The translations under genes were made by a program, and so were the position numbers. A stretch of 64,000 nt of DNA from Cyrtodaria siliqua (Eukaryota; Mollusca; Bivalvia; Adapedonta; Hiatellidae), in contig JAWPHD010001422.1 in NCBI GenBank assembly GCA_037043455.1, forward strand, positions 124,001 through 188,000. The letters run 5' to 3'. The first letter of the stretch is position 1; the number at the start of each line of letters is the position of its first letter. The notes beneath the pieces were generated by a model. The model saw only the letters and a program-made list of their open reading frames with translations, was not told the origin of the DNA and made no database searches. Shown in pieces: positions 1-10,790 of this stretch.

Positions 1-959
1 GCCTAGTCGGCAGTAATTTGTTGTGTTGATTTACGGTTGAATGTACTATGGATAATTGCAAGTGAATACTTCACAATTCCAGGATTTAATGAGCAAAAAG
101 ACAGACCTATTCATGTGTTAACTATTGTTATGGGTGAATGATGTAACAAATAATTGTAGAACATCTACTGTCAACGCCCGAGTCAAGGTCATGTCATATA
201 GACCACATGAGTCATGTCACGTTCGCCTCGATTAGGGACACCGACAACTTTGGTGAATAGACATATAGGAAAAACAAAGGTTGAAGTGTATGTACAGCAC
301 TCGGTACTGACCCATAAATGTGTTTTATTTCGTGCATGTTCATGTTTAGTGTCTCGATCCGTTAAAATTTAATAATAATATAGCACTGATGTATTATTTC
401 TATGATGAGACCCTTTCAGTGGGGTCTATGTTCACTGAAAATATGACCCAATGTTCCCCAAATATATTTTGCTTTGTTCTCCAAAAATATTTTTCCATTT
501 ATTTTTATTATTATGTTCCCTTGTTCCCCAAAAATATTACCAATAACAGACAATGTTTCATTGTTCCCCAAAAATAATTGGCCTTGTCCCCAAACCCCCT
601 CTATGACCGCAGAGCAGAAATGCACCGTTGGCATTGCCACCTCCCCTTCACCTTCCCCACCCACAAAATCGGTGCCCTTGCACCACCCCCGCCCCCCTCC
701 ACTGCCCAAAGTTTGCATATAGCTACAGCAGTACTGTAAAGGATTAACACATCTACCGTATGTATGTATGTATAAAAAAAACAATTGATTTTCTTTCAGG
801 GATCTTTGCAGCTGTTGCCACCTTCTGTCAAGTGGCATCTGCCACCTTCTGTCAAGTGGCATCTCCAAGTTCCAGCTCTGAGACTTAGCCTAGTCCTGGG
901 TAAGCTAAAGCTATAAACTTTAATATATTTGACCCCTGTGATATAGGTTAATTAAGCTA
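1..959. other. non-coding sequence, no gene seen
   Basis: No exon, RNA gene or transposon protein is recognisable. At about 440-590 a short phrase of the type gttccccaaaaatat recurs four times, and 817-864 is a perfect tandem pair of a 24-bp unit. Open frames here (for example minus 416-868) have low-complexity translations and look like chance. Confidence 0.5.
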
Positions 960-969
960 ATAATATGGC

Positions 970-1105
970 AATATTTCGAGCCACCCCAGAGAGTGAAATT
1001 CAAAAAATGTACCTAAGCTACTCGATCTATCTTACTAGCAAATGTTAACATTTCGAGCCGCCCCAAATTCGGGAATACATTTTTATGGTTCTTTAAAGTG
1101 GTTTT
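970..1105 (-). mobile_element. degenerate SINE tail fragment
   Basis: Read on the minus strand, the phrases resembling 'gttctttaa', 'gggaat' and 'ctctggggtggctc' occur in the same order as in the tail of the tRNA-derived SINE at 29377-29693. Divergence is high, so this is a tentative old copy. Confidence 0.3.
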
Positions 1106-1200
1106 TGTAAATGAAGATTTTAATAAGCTTGATAAGCTTGAGAAACATAAGATTTATTTGAGTGGCAGAATCCGATTTGTAGATTTTTTTATTATTCTCA

Positions 1201-1547
1201 TTAAAGTAGCCATCCCGCCAACAACAGTCAATTTTTTTAAACATTATGTGCACTGTTTCTAAACCTACTGATGACGAAGTATATATATATATAACTTACA
1301 TATTTTGAGAAACCAAACTCATACATACACAGTATAAACGGCTTTAACCAGCTGGACCAAACCCCAGAACTGGAGTGTCGAATTATGAGTTACCATCATT
1401 TTACGGATATTCAATCACGGGTATTCTAAGAACCTATTAATAAACCTTTACTTTTAATCAGCGCATATACATTGTTATATGGATAGAGTTTCGATAAACG
1501 GTTTTCTAGTGCAATTTTGTAGTTATTTGGCGGGATAGCTACTTTAA
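1201..1547. mobile_element. TIR miniature element (MITE), about 347 bp
   Basis: The 21 bp at 1201-1221 (ttaaagtagccatcccgcc...) and those at 1527-1547 (...ggcgggatagctactttaa) are reverse complements with one mismatch. There is no coding capacity between them. TTAA lies at both extremities, as expected for a piggyBac-type target site, but superfamily assignment from this alone is inference. Confidence 0.65.
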
Positions 1548-1770
1548 AAAAAAAAGAGGAGTGCCTAACTATAAGTATAATTGTCCCAGTGTCCCAGCTC
1601 ATTGGGATACTTTACTTTTTTGTTTGTTTTGTTGAGATATTGTGAAATTCCATCACATAAAACAATGGATACACATGATACAACATGAAAGTTTCTCTGT
1701 GATGTTGTCACTTTACAGCGATATTATTAAAGACTACCCCAGTTAAATTACAAATAAAAGGACACTTTAA

Positions 1771-1990
1771 AGGGACATATGGCAATCTTGAAGATTTTGT
1801 CGAACATTAGTATCACAGTTTATTAGTCCAGTATCAACATGATCAATTTCACTTTAAAACTGCTTGCATATAATTAAATAAAATTTAGATGTATTATTTG
1901 TCTTCGTTATTCTACCATAGGTTTAAATATATGATTGATGCAATAATATCAGCAATTAGTAATAATATAAATTACACAGTTATACTATAA
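1771..1990 (+). mobile_element. partial copy of the 'aaagggacac' TIR repeat family
   Basis: It begins with aaagggacatatggcaatc and continues with the same order of words (agtatcaac, actttaaaactgcttgcat, attaaataaaa) as the element at 12328-12646. The right-hand inverted repeat is not seen. A shorter relative begins near 4040. Confidence 0.5.
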
Positions 1991-2029
1991 TTATAGAGAA
2001 TAATATACAGGCATTTCATATCTCAACCT

Positions 2030-2250
2030 TTCCGTCGATGTGTTCTTGGGAAACACACTTTCCCTTAACCTCGTCCTTCGGATGGGGACGTAAAACGGGC
2101 GGTCCCGTGTATCAGTCTATCCTCCAAGCACGTTAAGGAACAACGGGAATCTATTCGATAATAAGAGTAGGGCACGGTTCCCGGATTCCTATGTATCCTT
2201 CTCCTCTCTCTGGGCCGGCTCTAAATAACCTATACTGTTCGAAGGCCGGG
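2030..2250 (+). mobile_element. 5'-truncated tRNA-derived SINE
   Basis: The sequence matches the body of the complete SINE at 29377-29693 (guide words: gtgttcttggg, gatggggacgtaaa, gggcggtcccgtgtatc, tctattcgataataagag, ctctctctgg, ggctctaaataacctatactg). The tRNA-like head is absent and the 3' end is lost into unrelated sequence. Confidence 0.75.
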
Positions 2251-3990
2251 CACGATATAAAAATGTAATATTTCATCTATGTATGACCTAAAAAAAATTA
2301 TACTTCAGAATATTTTGTTGATTTTAGCAGTGATGGGAGAATAATGATTAAATATTTATTTCTCGGCGGATATAATAGCTGATCTTCCATGATCGAGTGC
2401 GGATTTATTAAACGAGTTGGCAAAAATATACAATGCGCGGCTTGTCGAGTATCAAATAATGTTTAATGTTTACTGAAGAGTTTAAAAAATAATAGATGAT
2501 TTTGTGAGATTCTATTTATCACACAAAACTCATACAAGTTGATGGTAAAACTTTCACATTTCTCTGTGATGTCAATTTACCTATATATTAATACCGTATA
2601 TCCTCTATTAGAAGAGCCCCCACCTGGTTTAAGAAACCTTACCGTCTTCAATATTAAAAGTTCCTAAAAACACACAATGTTTTTACCGCTAATGGATTTG
2701 ATTAAATTAAAAGTTCCTAAAAAAACACACTGTTTTTACCGCTTATGGATTTGATTACAGGAGTTTTTTACCTTCGACACCAGTATGGTCTATGACATAA
2801 ACCTTAAAGCGCTATCATCATCAATACAATTACCGCTTTATTTATCTCGTTCCTTTCAATTTACTATTTAGTTTATCTTTTATTATTATTTAATTCATAG
2901 GCAACCAACCCGTTTTGTAATTGTCAAGTTTGACAGAAATGTGTATCATATAGATGCAGAGTGATGACAGTAATATACTCGGTACAGTCATGTTTAGGTT
3001 AAGTCAATACCGGTGTAACAGTAAAAGATCGCCTACAGTAATTTAATAATTTAATAAGGAAACAGTCGGGGGGGAAAGGAGGTGAAATATATTGAAAATT
3101 TGTATCATAATAGTAGCACCCCCCCCCCCCCCCCCCCCCACCTTCGCACTTTCCATAGTGCCCGGGTGCTACTGTTAGAGGAAATACGGTATATACGACA
3201 GCCCAAGTTAAAATCTCTTTAAAAATAACAGGACACTCTATTGATTCATGTGAAATTCCATGCATATATCATATGGCTTATATATTTTGTACCACCAATC
3301 CATCCTTTTTAACAACTTGTTTTGTTCATTTTAGAGACGCATCATCTGGTTTCCAGATGCCCTTCGTTCTTCAAATACCAATGCAACCCTGAAAGACGTG
3401 GATTTAACCAAAAAAGTTGACAATACTGTGATCGCAAGATTCTAAACTCCAGGAAATATATTCATTTAATTAGGCCAAATCAGAAACGCGGTTAATTTTT
3501 CTTCGGCCTTATGCGTTACAGTGTATACTTGTTACTGCGTATCCCGCTTGAGATGTGTTCGCCTGATCATGATGGTGACCAGTTTGGCAATCCCGATGAC
3601 TGAGCAGACATTATTTTTTTAAAGAACCAAAATGAACATAATTATACCTCACAGAGACTATATAATATGTAAAGCTGTTAAAAAAACACCAAATGTATAC
3701 AATGTCGTACATTGACAGTAGATGCTCACATTCAAAAAAACTTTTGGTGTTTTACATCATTTTAACACATTTTAGGCCATATATGACATTGATTTTTTTG
3801 TTGTAAGTGAAGTAAATTTTATTATTGTATTTAATAGATGTTTAGTTTATAAATATAATATAAATAAAATATTGTATTATTTATTCTTTGGTTCAGTTGG
3901 ATATACATTGTATGTAAAAAAAAAGTTTCCATTTGCGAACAGTCATGTATCTGAAACTGAAAGACTGCCTTTTGGGAACACAAGGTCATT
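2251..3990. other. non-coding intronic or flanking sequence
   Basis: No exon or retroelement protein is visible. It contains a tandem duplication of about 55 bp near 2648-2760 (attaaaagttcctaaaaa... twice), the C homopolymer described separately, and near 3745-3790 a short minus-strand match to the 3' end of the Ser/Leu-type SINE (the words acatcattttaacacattttagg). Confidence 0.45.
3119..3139 (+). repeat. poly(C) homopolymer of 21
   Basis: This is an uninterrupted run of about 21 cytosines. Such runs are prone to length error in assemblies and to G-quadruplex or slippage effects. Confidence 0.85.
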
Positions 3991-3999
3991 TTAATCTAT

Positions 4000-6117
4000 T
4001 TATTGTTTATTCAAGCTTTTGAAATAGATCTTTTGTAATTAAAGTGACACATGGGCCGATGATGGCAATCTTGAAGTGTATATCAAGCACTGAATTTGAA
4101 ATTAGCATCTCGAAACATGTTTTGCTGTACTTAGCGGTACTCGTCTGATAAAGCAAATGTCACTGGTCTAGCCTGGTCAAGTAAAATTCATTGGGTTGAA
4201 GAGTGCATAAAAAAATATCCGCATGACGGATATATTTATATGAGAACTGAACACTTATTTTTGTGTCAACTGCTTAGGATGGCAGACACTTATCGATCAC
4301 TTTGTCCGTCGTCGTCCGTCCGTCTTGCTTTAACCTGCAACCTAACCTTGGCCATCAGTTGAAAAGTATTTTAATTGTGTTCATGAAACTTCACCAACGT
4401 CTTCATCTCAATGAATGTTGTTACACATGTGCAATACCTCTGACTTTCATTTTGGCAGAGTTATGCCCTATTTATCAGTCTAACCTGCAACCTAACCTTG
4501 GAAATAAGCAAACAGCAGTGTCAGCAGGCGAAGCAAGTGTTCATGGGTGATGGAACACACTTCTAGTTCAAGGACGACTTTCCCAGATTCTAATGAGACA
4601 CCTACCCTGACCAGACCCGCATTTTTAATTTTTTTATAGGTGGGGTGGGTGAGGGATAACCAAATAAATTGGACTGCAGCTTTGTTTTAGTATAATTTGA
4701 TGTTAAATATGGCTGCATATGGTGATACTCGCCAATAAAAAATAAATAAAAAAACATTTGCGGGTGGCCATTTGAGTTCCATAATTCCAGATTGGCCATC
4801 AAAATGGACAACGAGAAGCTGAACAGCGGTCAGCCTTTTTAAATATAGGCTACAGACTACTTTTCAGACTTTAGTGTGAGCCCCTTCACCGAATACCGAA
4901 TACGCAACTGTAGACGTTCAATGACTTTACACTCGTTATATTTTTTGACCGACAGTGCCGTGTCGAACATTTTATCGTTTTAGCGTGTAAATTTTATAAA
5001 GAAATACCATGATGTTCGTAACATGTAGTACACGCCATGTACTATTTAAGCTTAAACAACATATGTTTATTATCTCCTTGTATTTCATAAGAAAAGAACA
5101 CAAGTGTTACCATTTTTAAACGCATTTTAACAATGACATCTCTTACGAGTTACTTCCCCTCGCTTCGGAATTTTAAATGGGTGAATCTCGAAATTTCTCG
5201 CGCAGTAAAGCATCTAAAAGTCAATACAGCTGAAGATGACGAATCTTAAATGGGAACTAAAATTTTAATCATGTAAACTTGTTACAATCTTCCAGATTAC
5301 GCGTTTAAAAAAAAAGAAAATGGCGGCTGTTTCACTTTTTTTTGACGTTGACGGAAAATGACGTACTACTTTCCGTTGTCATGTGTTGCTATGATAAGTG
5401 GACGGCGGAGCTAAAAACCACTCTGCTTCCCACCTGTATAAAGATAGTTTACCATTTGTGAAATTACCTCCCTTTACATTGATATAAGAGCGAAATTATA
5501 ATTTCTGTAAAACATGTAGATTACCACAGGTTGCTATTGTTTTCGCATATTTCTTTTGAGACTTATTTCCTTAATATAACTGATAATTATGTAAGTTATA
5601 TTGCCCATGACCGCTTCTTCACATATCCTAGAATCTGGTCAAAGGGATTTATATATGTATATGTTATTTACTTGCTAAATTTAGTTTTATCAGTATATTT
5701 ATTCAATGAGCTAATTCAATGTTGTTTGAAGAAACCAAAATGAAACTTAGAAACACACGAAACTGCCGAAAGAATAAACCGTTCCGTTCTAAATGTCAAA
5801 TTTAGCTTCGCCGATAATATATAGAAAAGCCTATTTATTGGAAGACATGGCAAACTGACATTTTCCCTTTACATGACAACACTTTTTAAAATACATGACC
5901 AATTTCTGAAAACTACATCTCATTTTCTTAGACCGTTTCCAAGCAAATGATATAAAATAAATAGATATTTTCTAAAAAGAAGGTTGTTTTGACATTGAAA
6001 AAAGTAGTTCCTTCAGTGAAAAAAAAACAACTCTATATATCACATTATTGCAATGCCAAAGTCTACTATTTTATTGCTAAGCGTAAAATAAATGGTTGCA
6101 TTTTAAATATAACTTAC
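4000..6117. other. non-coding sequence left of gene B exon 3
   Basis: No supported exon is seen, although gene B must continue in this direction. A dispersed-repeat-like stretch at 4295-4510 carries the phrase taacctgcaacctaacctt twice (about 4330 and 4482). Open frames here show no family resemblance. Exon 4 of gene B (normally the region before the cys-loop) was searched for by eye and not found, so it probably lies beyond the window. Confidence 0.45.
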
Positions 6118-6162
6118 CATTCCAAAATAGCCAGTGGTTGACATAGATTGAGATTTGATATC
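6118..6162 (-). CDS. nAChR-like subunit (gene B), coding exon 3, 45 bp
   Basis: This exon belongs to an acetylcholine-receptor-type cys-loop ligand-gated ion channel (plasma membrane, pentameric). It encodes DIKSQSMSTTGYFGM, the inner beta-strand segment after the first part of the extracellular ligand-binding domain. It is bounded on the minus strand by a pyrimidine-rich ttttcag acceptor and a gtaagtt donor. It is exactly 45 bp and starts and ends in phase 0, the classic size of the third exon in nAChR genes. It follows exon 2 (7239-7390) across a 1.1-kb intron that contains a Penelope-like fragment. Later exons are outside the window on the left. Confidence is good from length, phase and splice sites together. 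Confidence 0.8.
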
Positions 6163-6416
6163 CTGAAAATTAAAACAAAGAAACAGTCGATTATAATTGT
6201 AATTGTAAAATTCGAATATTTAAAAATAGACGAAACTGGAAAATATGATTTACGTATTCATTCAACAACTAGCTCAAACACTAATTAAACACTCATCCCA
6301 AAATTCACTAATTGACTCTAAGTCTTCTACTCATATTTTTTCACGCATTCACTCTCTCGCACATGTTTCATGGCGGTCGAACGTGTGGGCGGGCGGGCGG
6401 GCCGGCCGGCTGGCCT

Positions 6417-6514
6417 CCCACGTTAGGTAGACATCGGGAGAAAGTCAATACTAGTGGCACCCGCTTAGATGCTTGCTTATTGCTGTTATATTGAAGAAGT
6501 CTACCTAACGTGGG
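6417..6514. repeat. 16-bp inverted repeat at the broken 5' edge of the Penelope-like fragment
   Basis: cccacgttaggtagac at 6417-6432 is the exact reverse complement of 6499-6514. The right arm is the first recognisable coding sequence of the Penelope-like fragment (reading LPNVGG in frame), so the left arm is an inverted duplicate of the element's own sequence. Just left of it is a GC-rich ggcgggcgggcgggccggccgg tract. Confidence 0.7.
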
Positions 6515-7200
6515 TGGAATTCTGAAAAAACACATGAAAACGCTATACACATCGGACAGAATGAGAGCAATTTTCCCTCAGCCACCGATAATTGCTTTTA
6601 AGAGGGACTGTAATATTCAAGACATACTTGTCCATAAAAAACACAATAAGCTGTTTTTTAGTAAAAACAACACAAGCGCACCATGTCGAGCGAAGCGCTG
6701 CGCCCTGTGCCCGCACAAGATGGAAGCAGATAAGTTCCAGGGCAACGACGGAAAGGTATACAACGTCCACAACTATAAGTCTGCCAACGTTGTATATGCA
6801 GTATTTTGCAAGACCTGCAATAACTACATTTATGTTGGAGAGACACTATATCAACGCCACCTACAAAATATATCCAGAATCAGGACCAAGCACGACGACC
6901 CGGTAGCTGCCCATTTTTATAGTGAAGGCCATAGCGTTAATGACTTTATGGTTATGGGCCTCGAAAAACTGCATGGGGAAGATATGTACCGAAAAACAAT
7001 CGAGGGCTTATGGAAGAATAAGCTCAGAACTTATAAGCCGTACGGCATCAATACTAAAGAATAGAGCGCCAAACGACGTCGCTTAATAACGTTACGTCAG
7101 TTCCGTTTTACTGTGTATAAATACGCCACTGAGGAAGGCCGCAAGGCCGAAAGCTACGGCATAAATATAATTGCTAGAGTTTTTATTTATACAATACTAC
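6495..7200 (+). pseudogene. Penelope-like retroelement, C-terminal part with GIY-YIG endonuclease domain
   Basis: The open frame from about 6495 to 7064 encodes the end of a reverse transcriptase linker (LPNVGGILKKH..., then a VHKKHNKLFF motif), a cysteine-rich CRAKRCALC knuckle, and a GIY-YIG-like nuclease core (NVVYAVFCKTCNNYIYVGET) followed by a basic helix and AAHFYSEGH. In Penelope-like elements this nuclease opens the chromosomal target for priming. The frame is intact for about 190 codons, but an in-frame stop lies at 6492-6494 and the reverse transcriptase is missing, so the copy is 5' truncated. After the stop at 7062-7064 about 130 bp of terminal sequence follows, including a hammerhead-like motif. 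It sits in intron 2 of gene B, antisense to that gene. Confidence 0.85.
7129..7152 (+). ncRNA. hammerhead-ribozyme-like core in the retroelement terminus
   Basis: CTGAGGA (7129-7135) fits the CUGANGA core. It is followed by a hairpin of GGCC, a GCAA tetraloop and GGCC, then GAAA (7149-7152). Penelope-like elements are known to carry minimal hammerhead motifs in their terminal repeats. Here one extra A lies between the core and stem II, and stems I and III are not clearly delimited. Activity is therefore doubtful; the pattern may equally be the conserved terminal hairpin of this clade. Confidence 0.5.
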
Positions 7201-7238
7201 AGAGATTTTAAGCATATATATATACCTTTAACACTTAC

Positions 7239-7390
7239 CAATGAATTGATGGTGATTAAGTTGAAAGCAATCTGAACAGTGACTGTTTGTGCTGGCCGCT
7301 GAAGAACCTCGTAGCTGGTAAACAAACTTGTCCGTAACGCCGTTTCAAGGGTAGTGGAATACGCCGACTGGGCACTAATGTGACGGAACG
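7239..7390 (-). CDS. nAChR-like subunit (gene B), coding exon 2, start of ligand-binding domain
   Basis: This exon encodes the amino-terminal helix and first beta strands of the extracellular domain. The translation contains LETALRTSLFTSYEVLQRP, then a TVTVQIAFNLITINSL strand, matching the nAChR pattern of an N-terminal helix followed by the 'LIxxxSL' strand. The acceptor is attttcag at 7391 and up; the donor is gtaagtgt below 7239. Length is 152 bp. It completes the split codon G|CG (Ala) left by exon 1 and ends in phase 0 to join exon 3. It is unusual in keeping an FRHISAQSAY stretch before the helix. Which ligand the subunit binds cannot be told from this part. Confidence 0.85.
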
Positions 7391-7920
7391 CTGAAAATTA
7401 TACGTATATATTATATTTATAGGGCAATGTTAAAAACAAAACAAATCATATTTTTACTGGAAAAAAAGGAAAGTCATGCTGATTTGCTTGGATCGTTCGG
7501 GTTCGGGCAAACAAACATACTTATAATTATGGCCTCGTGACGTGTATTTTAAGATCTTAAGTTACATAGAAATGTTGTATTATTGACAGAATGCGCGTTT
7601 GGCTGAAACAGGTGAGCAATCTAAGGTTGTAATGGCTCGAATTCTCAACTAACAACGGGTCAAAGGTCAACGTTATTTTTACCTTTGCAATTGTATACCC
7701 TATCTACTTTCACGTCCGAAATTTATATAAAAAACTGTCATAAACATGATGAGCTGCATTTTCAAATAACAGTAACGTGTCCAGAATACAGTTACAGGAA
7801 ACAAATAACTGGAAACTGCACTAAAAACAGTTTTAAGAAAAAAAAGACTGGCACTCGTGTATACAGAACTCCTTTCGACTGCACCAGGCGAGCCCATCCG
7901 GCTGATTTAGTGGATTACAA
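7391..7920. other. start of gene B intron 1
   Basis: This is unique-looking intronic sequence with no recognised element. The open frames at 7685-7948 and on its complement show no family features. Confidence 0.4.
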
Positions 7921-7924
7921 CCTA

Positions 7925-8215
7925 ACAAATCGTAAGGCTAGATATTAGATGTGAACAGGCGGCGCCGGCGATGGAATATATGTATCAGCCACCAAATTAG
8001 CGTCATAAGGCTAGATATAAGATGTGAGCCGGCGATGGAATATATTTATCAGCCACTAAAACAGCGTCATAAGGCTAGATATTATATTTGAGCCGGCGGT
8101 GGAATATATTTATGTCACTAACAAAGCGTCATAAAGCTAGATATTATATGTGAACTGGTAGTGTAATATATATATATATATCAGCCATCAGCCACTAGCA
8201 TAGCGTTATAATCCA
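7925..8215 (-). repeat. four degenerate copies of the 63-bp satellite unit, minus orientation
   Basis: Words on the plus strand such as ctagatattagatgtgaac, ggcggtggaatatat and tcagccacta..agcgtcataa recur with a period of about 65-80 bp. They are the reverse complement of the unit of the large array at 33612-46270. Copies are more diverged than in that array and one contains a TA expansion (8166-8182). Confidence 0.85.
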
Positions 8216-8485
8216 AACATTACATATGAACAGGGTAATTTTAATGTCCACGCCTGTGAACAAACGTTACCGATTATCAAGTTTAAAACTACATGATAAT
8301 AATATAGCTTTAATAATTGCCTGTTTGGCCTTTGATTAAAAAGATATGGATTTAAAAATAATCATTGGTTATCGAAAGGTATACACGTGTATCACGACTT
8401 TGATTTCAGTTAAAGTGGTAAAAGATTGACACATAAATGTATTTATATGTACACACTATAAGATAGCGTGTCTGTCTTGTCTTTA
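8216..8485 (-). mobile_element. flank of the satellite-bearing repeat element, minus orientation
   Basis: The reverse complement aligns with 33265-33612, immediately left of the large 63-bp array. Shared words in order include caagacaga, gtgtcaatc, gaaatcaaagtcgtga, gtatacctttc, atttttaaatccat, taacgtttg and taatgtttggattataacg. A non-repetitive arm followed by an internal tandem repeat is the structure of non-autonomous elements described in bivalves. The class of this one is unknown. Confidence 0.75.
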
Positions 8486-10190
8486 AAAACTAGAGAACAT
8501 GCGGACCCAAACTCGCTTTCTACTTGGAAAAAGTCAATTCTTAAAATTATAGATACACGTATTAACTTTTATAATGCTAACCCCTCTTTACTTCCTCCGA
8601 GACCTAGGTTTTCCTTTCGTAATTTAAAATCGGGAATTCAGGAATTTCATAATAAATTTGTTTTAGTTCCTGCAGATGAAGCAGCTAATAATGTAATTAT
8701 TGTTTGACGCCTACATTACGTCAATGTTTTATCTCTGGAACTCGGCAGCACCAATTCGTATACTCCAGTTAATTATACTGAGGATGATGTTGTTTCCGCA
8801 CATTTCTCTCGGTGCACTACTTTCATGGCTGGTGTGAATGATAAGCAAAATAAACTGCCTACTATGTACTGGATTTCTAAATTACATAAATATCCGTATA
8901 AGACTGGCTTTGTTTCGAATGCTAGTGCCTGCACTACAACAACATCTTCAAACTTTCAACTTCTTGTCTTACTGCCGCTAAAGATCACGTTAAAATATAT
9001 TGTGATAAAACTTATGAAAACTCTGGGATTAATTTATTTTGGTCTATAAAAAATTCAGGAGACGTTCTTGATAACATTTTCAATAAAGGTCAAGTTTCAT
9101 CAATAAGCACATATGATTTCTCTACACTATATACAATCTTACCACATCACCTTATTAAAGACAAGCTAATTTCTCTTATTAAAAAAACATTCGCTAGAGA
9201 AAATACTACTTTTTTGGCATGTAATAATATTAAAGCGTTTTTTACTAAAGGCATTTTAGACAATTATACTATGTGGACTTGCTATGAAGTTTGTGAAGCA
9301 CCCATCTTCCTATTAGATTCGTCAGGTATGGAACCACCGTTTATAGAAAAATTGTTGGTGTCCCTATGGGTACGAACTGTGCACCACTTGTCGCAGATTT
9401 GTTTTTATTTTGCTATGAAAGAGATTTCATGTTGAGTCTTTCACCAGATACCCAGGCAGATGTTATTGAAACCTTTAATGACACCTCTCGGTATCTGGAT
9501 GACATATTGAACATTGACAACCCTTTCTTTCCAATTATGGTTAATAATATTTATCCTAAAGAACTTCAGCTTAACAAAGCTAATATATCTGATAATAACG
9601 CTTCTTTTCTTGATATAGATCTCTCGATTGAAATTGGTGAAATAATTAGCAAAATCTATGACAAGAGATATGATTTTAATTTTGACATTGTTAATTATCC
9701 CCACTTGGATGGGGATGTTCCCCGAGCAACTTCTTATGGGGTGTATGTGTCTCAACTTATTCGTTTTTCAAGAGCTTGTACTCGAGTTGAGGACTTTAAT
9801 ATTCGTAATCTTTGTATAACTAAAAAGCTACTCAATCAGGGTTATCGTTAACATAAACTTCGTTAAACCTCTGCAAAAAATTAGTATTGTAACCCTGATC
9901 TTCTTTTCAATATAAAAGTAATTTAAGGACTCTTCTTCGACAAGGACTATCACAACCTGACTTCTATGGTGTTGTGATTTATAAACTTCGTAAGATTCTT
10001 GATCATGATCACTTTCATACTATCTTTGTTAAACTTGTTAAAAAGTTTATTAAAAGAGGTTATGACCCTATCATTTTGCAACGTACTGCATGCTTGGTGG
10101 TGGATCCTTTTACAGTTCGCCACTATGCTTTCCTCTTTAATTGTGCGATGACCGGACAGGCTGTGGACCCTATGACGACGCCTACCTAAA
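8468..10190 (+). pseudogene. reverse transcriptase pseudogene, Penelope-like type (YLDD motif)
   Basis: A reverse transcriptase frame is recognisable over about 570 codons but is broken. Segments in order: LVPADEAANN (8640-8700), a TGA at 8706 where the frame clearly continues, a KLPTMYWISKLHKYPYKTGF block (8850-8910), a frameshift near 8955, motif A TYDFSTLYTILPHHLIKDKL (9106-9165), a frameshift between about 9330 and 9366, VPMGTNCAPL (from about 9360), the catalytic RYLDDIL (9490-9510), FLDI (about 9607), SYGVYVSQLIRFSRAC (9730-9780), further stops after 9851, and a conserved RTACLVVDPF end (10080-10115). No endonuclease domain follows. Class is inferred from motif A and YLDD; a relation to Penelope-like elements is likely, not proven. 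It lies in intron 1 of gene B, antisense to the gene. Confidence 0.8.
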
Positions 10191-10790
10191 GCCTATTGGG
10201 ACGGTGGCGTTTAATGTTTGTCTATGATCTTTCTTGTCGTGCCGCTAATGGTTTATTCTCGTGTTGCTCTGGCTTCTGCCAAGTCACTGAGTACCTTCAT
10301 TGTGGCTTTCTAGGCTATTGTTTTTTTGTATTATATTTACACGAGCATATTTGTGTTTTACTTATATTGCCTATTGATGCTGCCTTGTTGGTTAGAGATT
10401 AGATCATGGCGGGGATTTCTTTATTTACACTGTCCTGTTTTAATGGGATGACATTAGGGTAATTGTGATTTTTGGTGCACCCTAGAACCGGTTTAAACCC
10501 CCAGTAGCCTACCTTGCCACTGACCGTTCCAAGGCGGTAGCCATATTGTCAACCCTTTTGTGTTTGTGATGTCGTTTGCATTTATTATTACTTTTGCCTT
10601 CTTGTTTGTCTGTTTGAGTGTTTGTTTCTGTGTTTTGTGGTTGACTGTCCTCCTCGAATGCTACTTTCCCTGTCCGATTTTTTTATATTTCTCTAGTCAT
10701 GCATGTTTTAGAAAAATATGGACGATTATTATTCCGTTTCTGTGCTTAACCGTGATCAACTGCACTATTTTAACGCTACCAATCATCTTA
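10191..10790 (+). mobile_element. 3' untranslated region of the reverse transcriptase element
   Basis: This follows the broken frame and is conserved at nucleotide level in two other truncated copies in the window, at 56530-57026 and 59835-59920 (both minus). Open frames at 10196-10402 and 56753-56980 are parallel translations of this non-coding tail and should not be called genes. Confidence 0.75.

Noticed and set aside
6368..6550. Proline-rich minus-strand ORF near the GC-rich tract
   Set aside because: It spans the inverted repeat and simple GC repeats at a retroelement break; chance frame.
10196..10402. Small hydrophobic ORF, apparently conserved at 56753-56980
   Set aside because: The similarity is at nucleotide level across the whole retroelement 3' tail, including parts outside the frames; only the tail is conserved.
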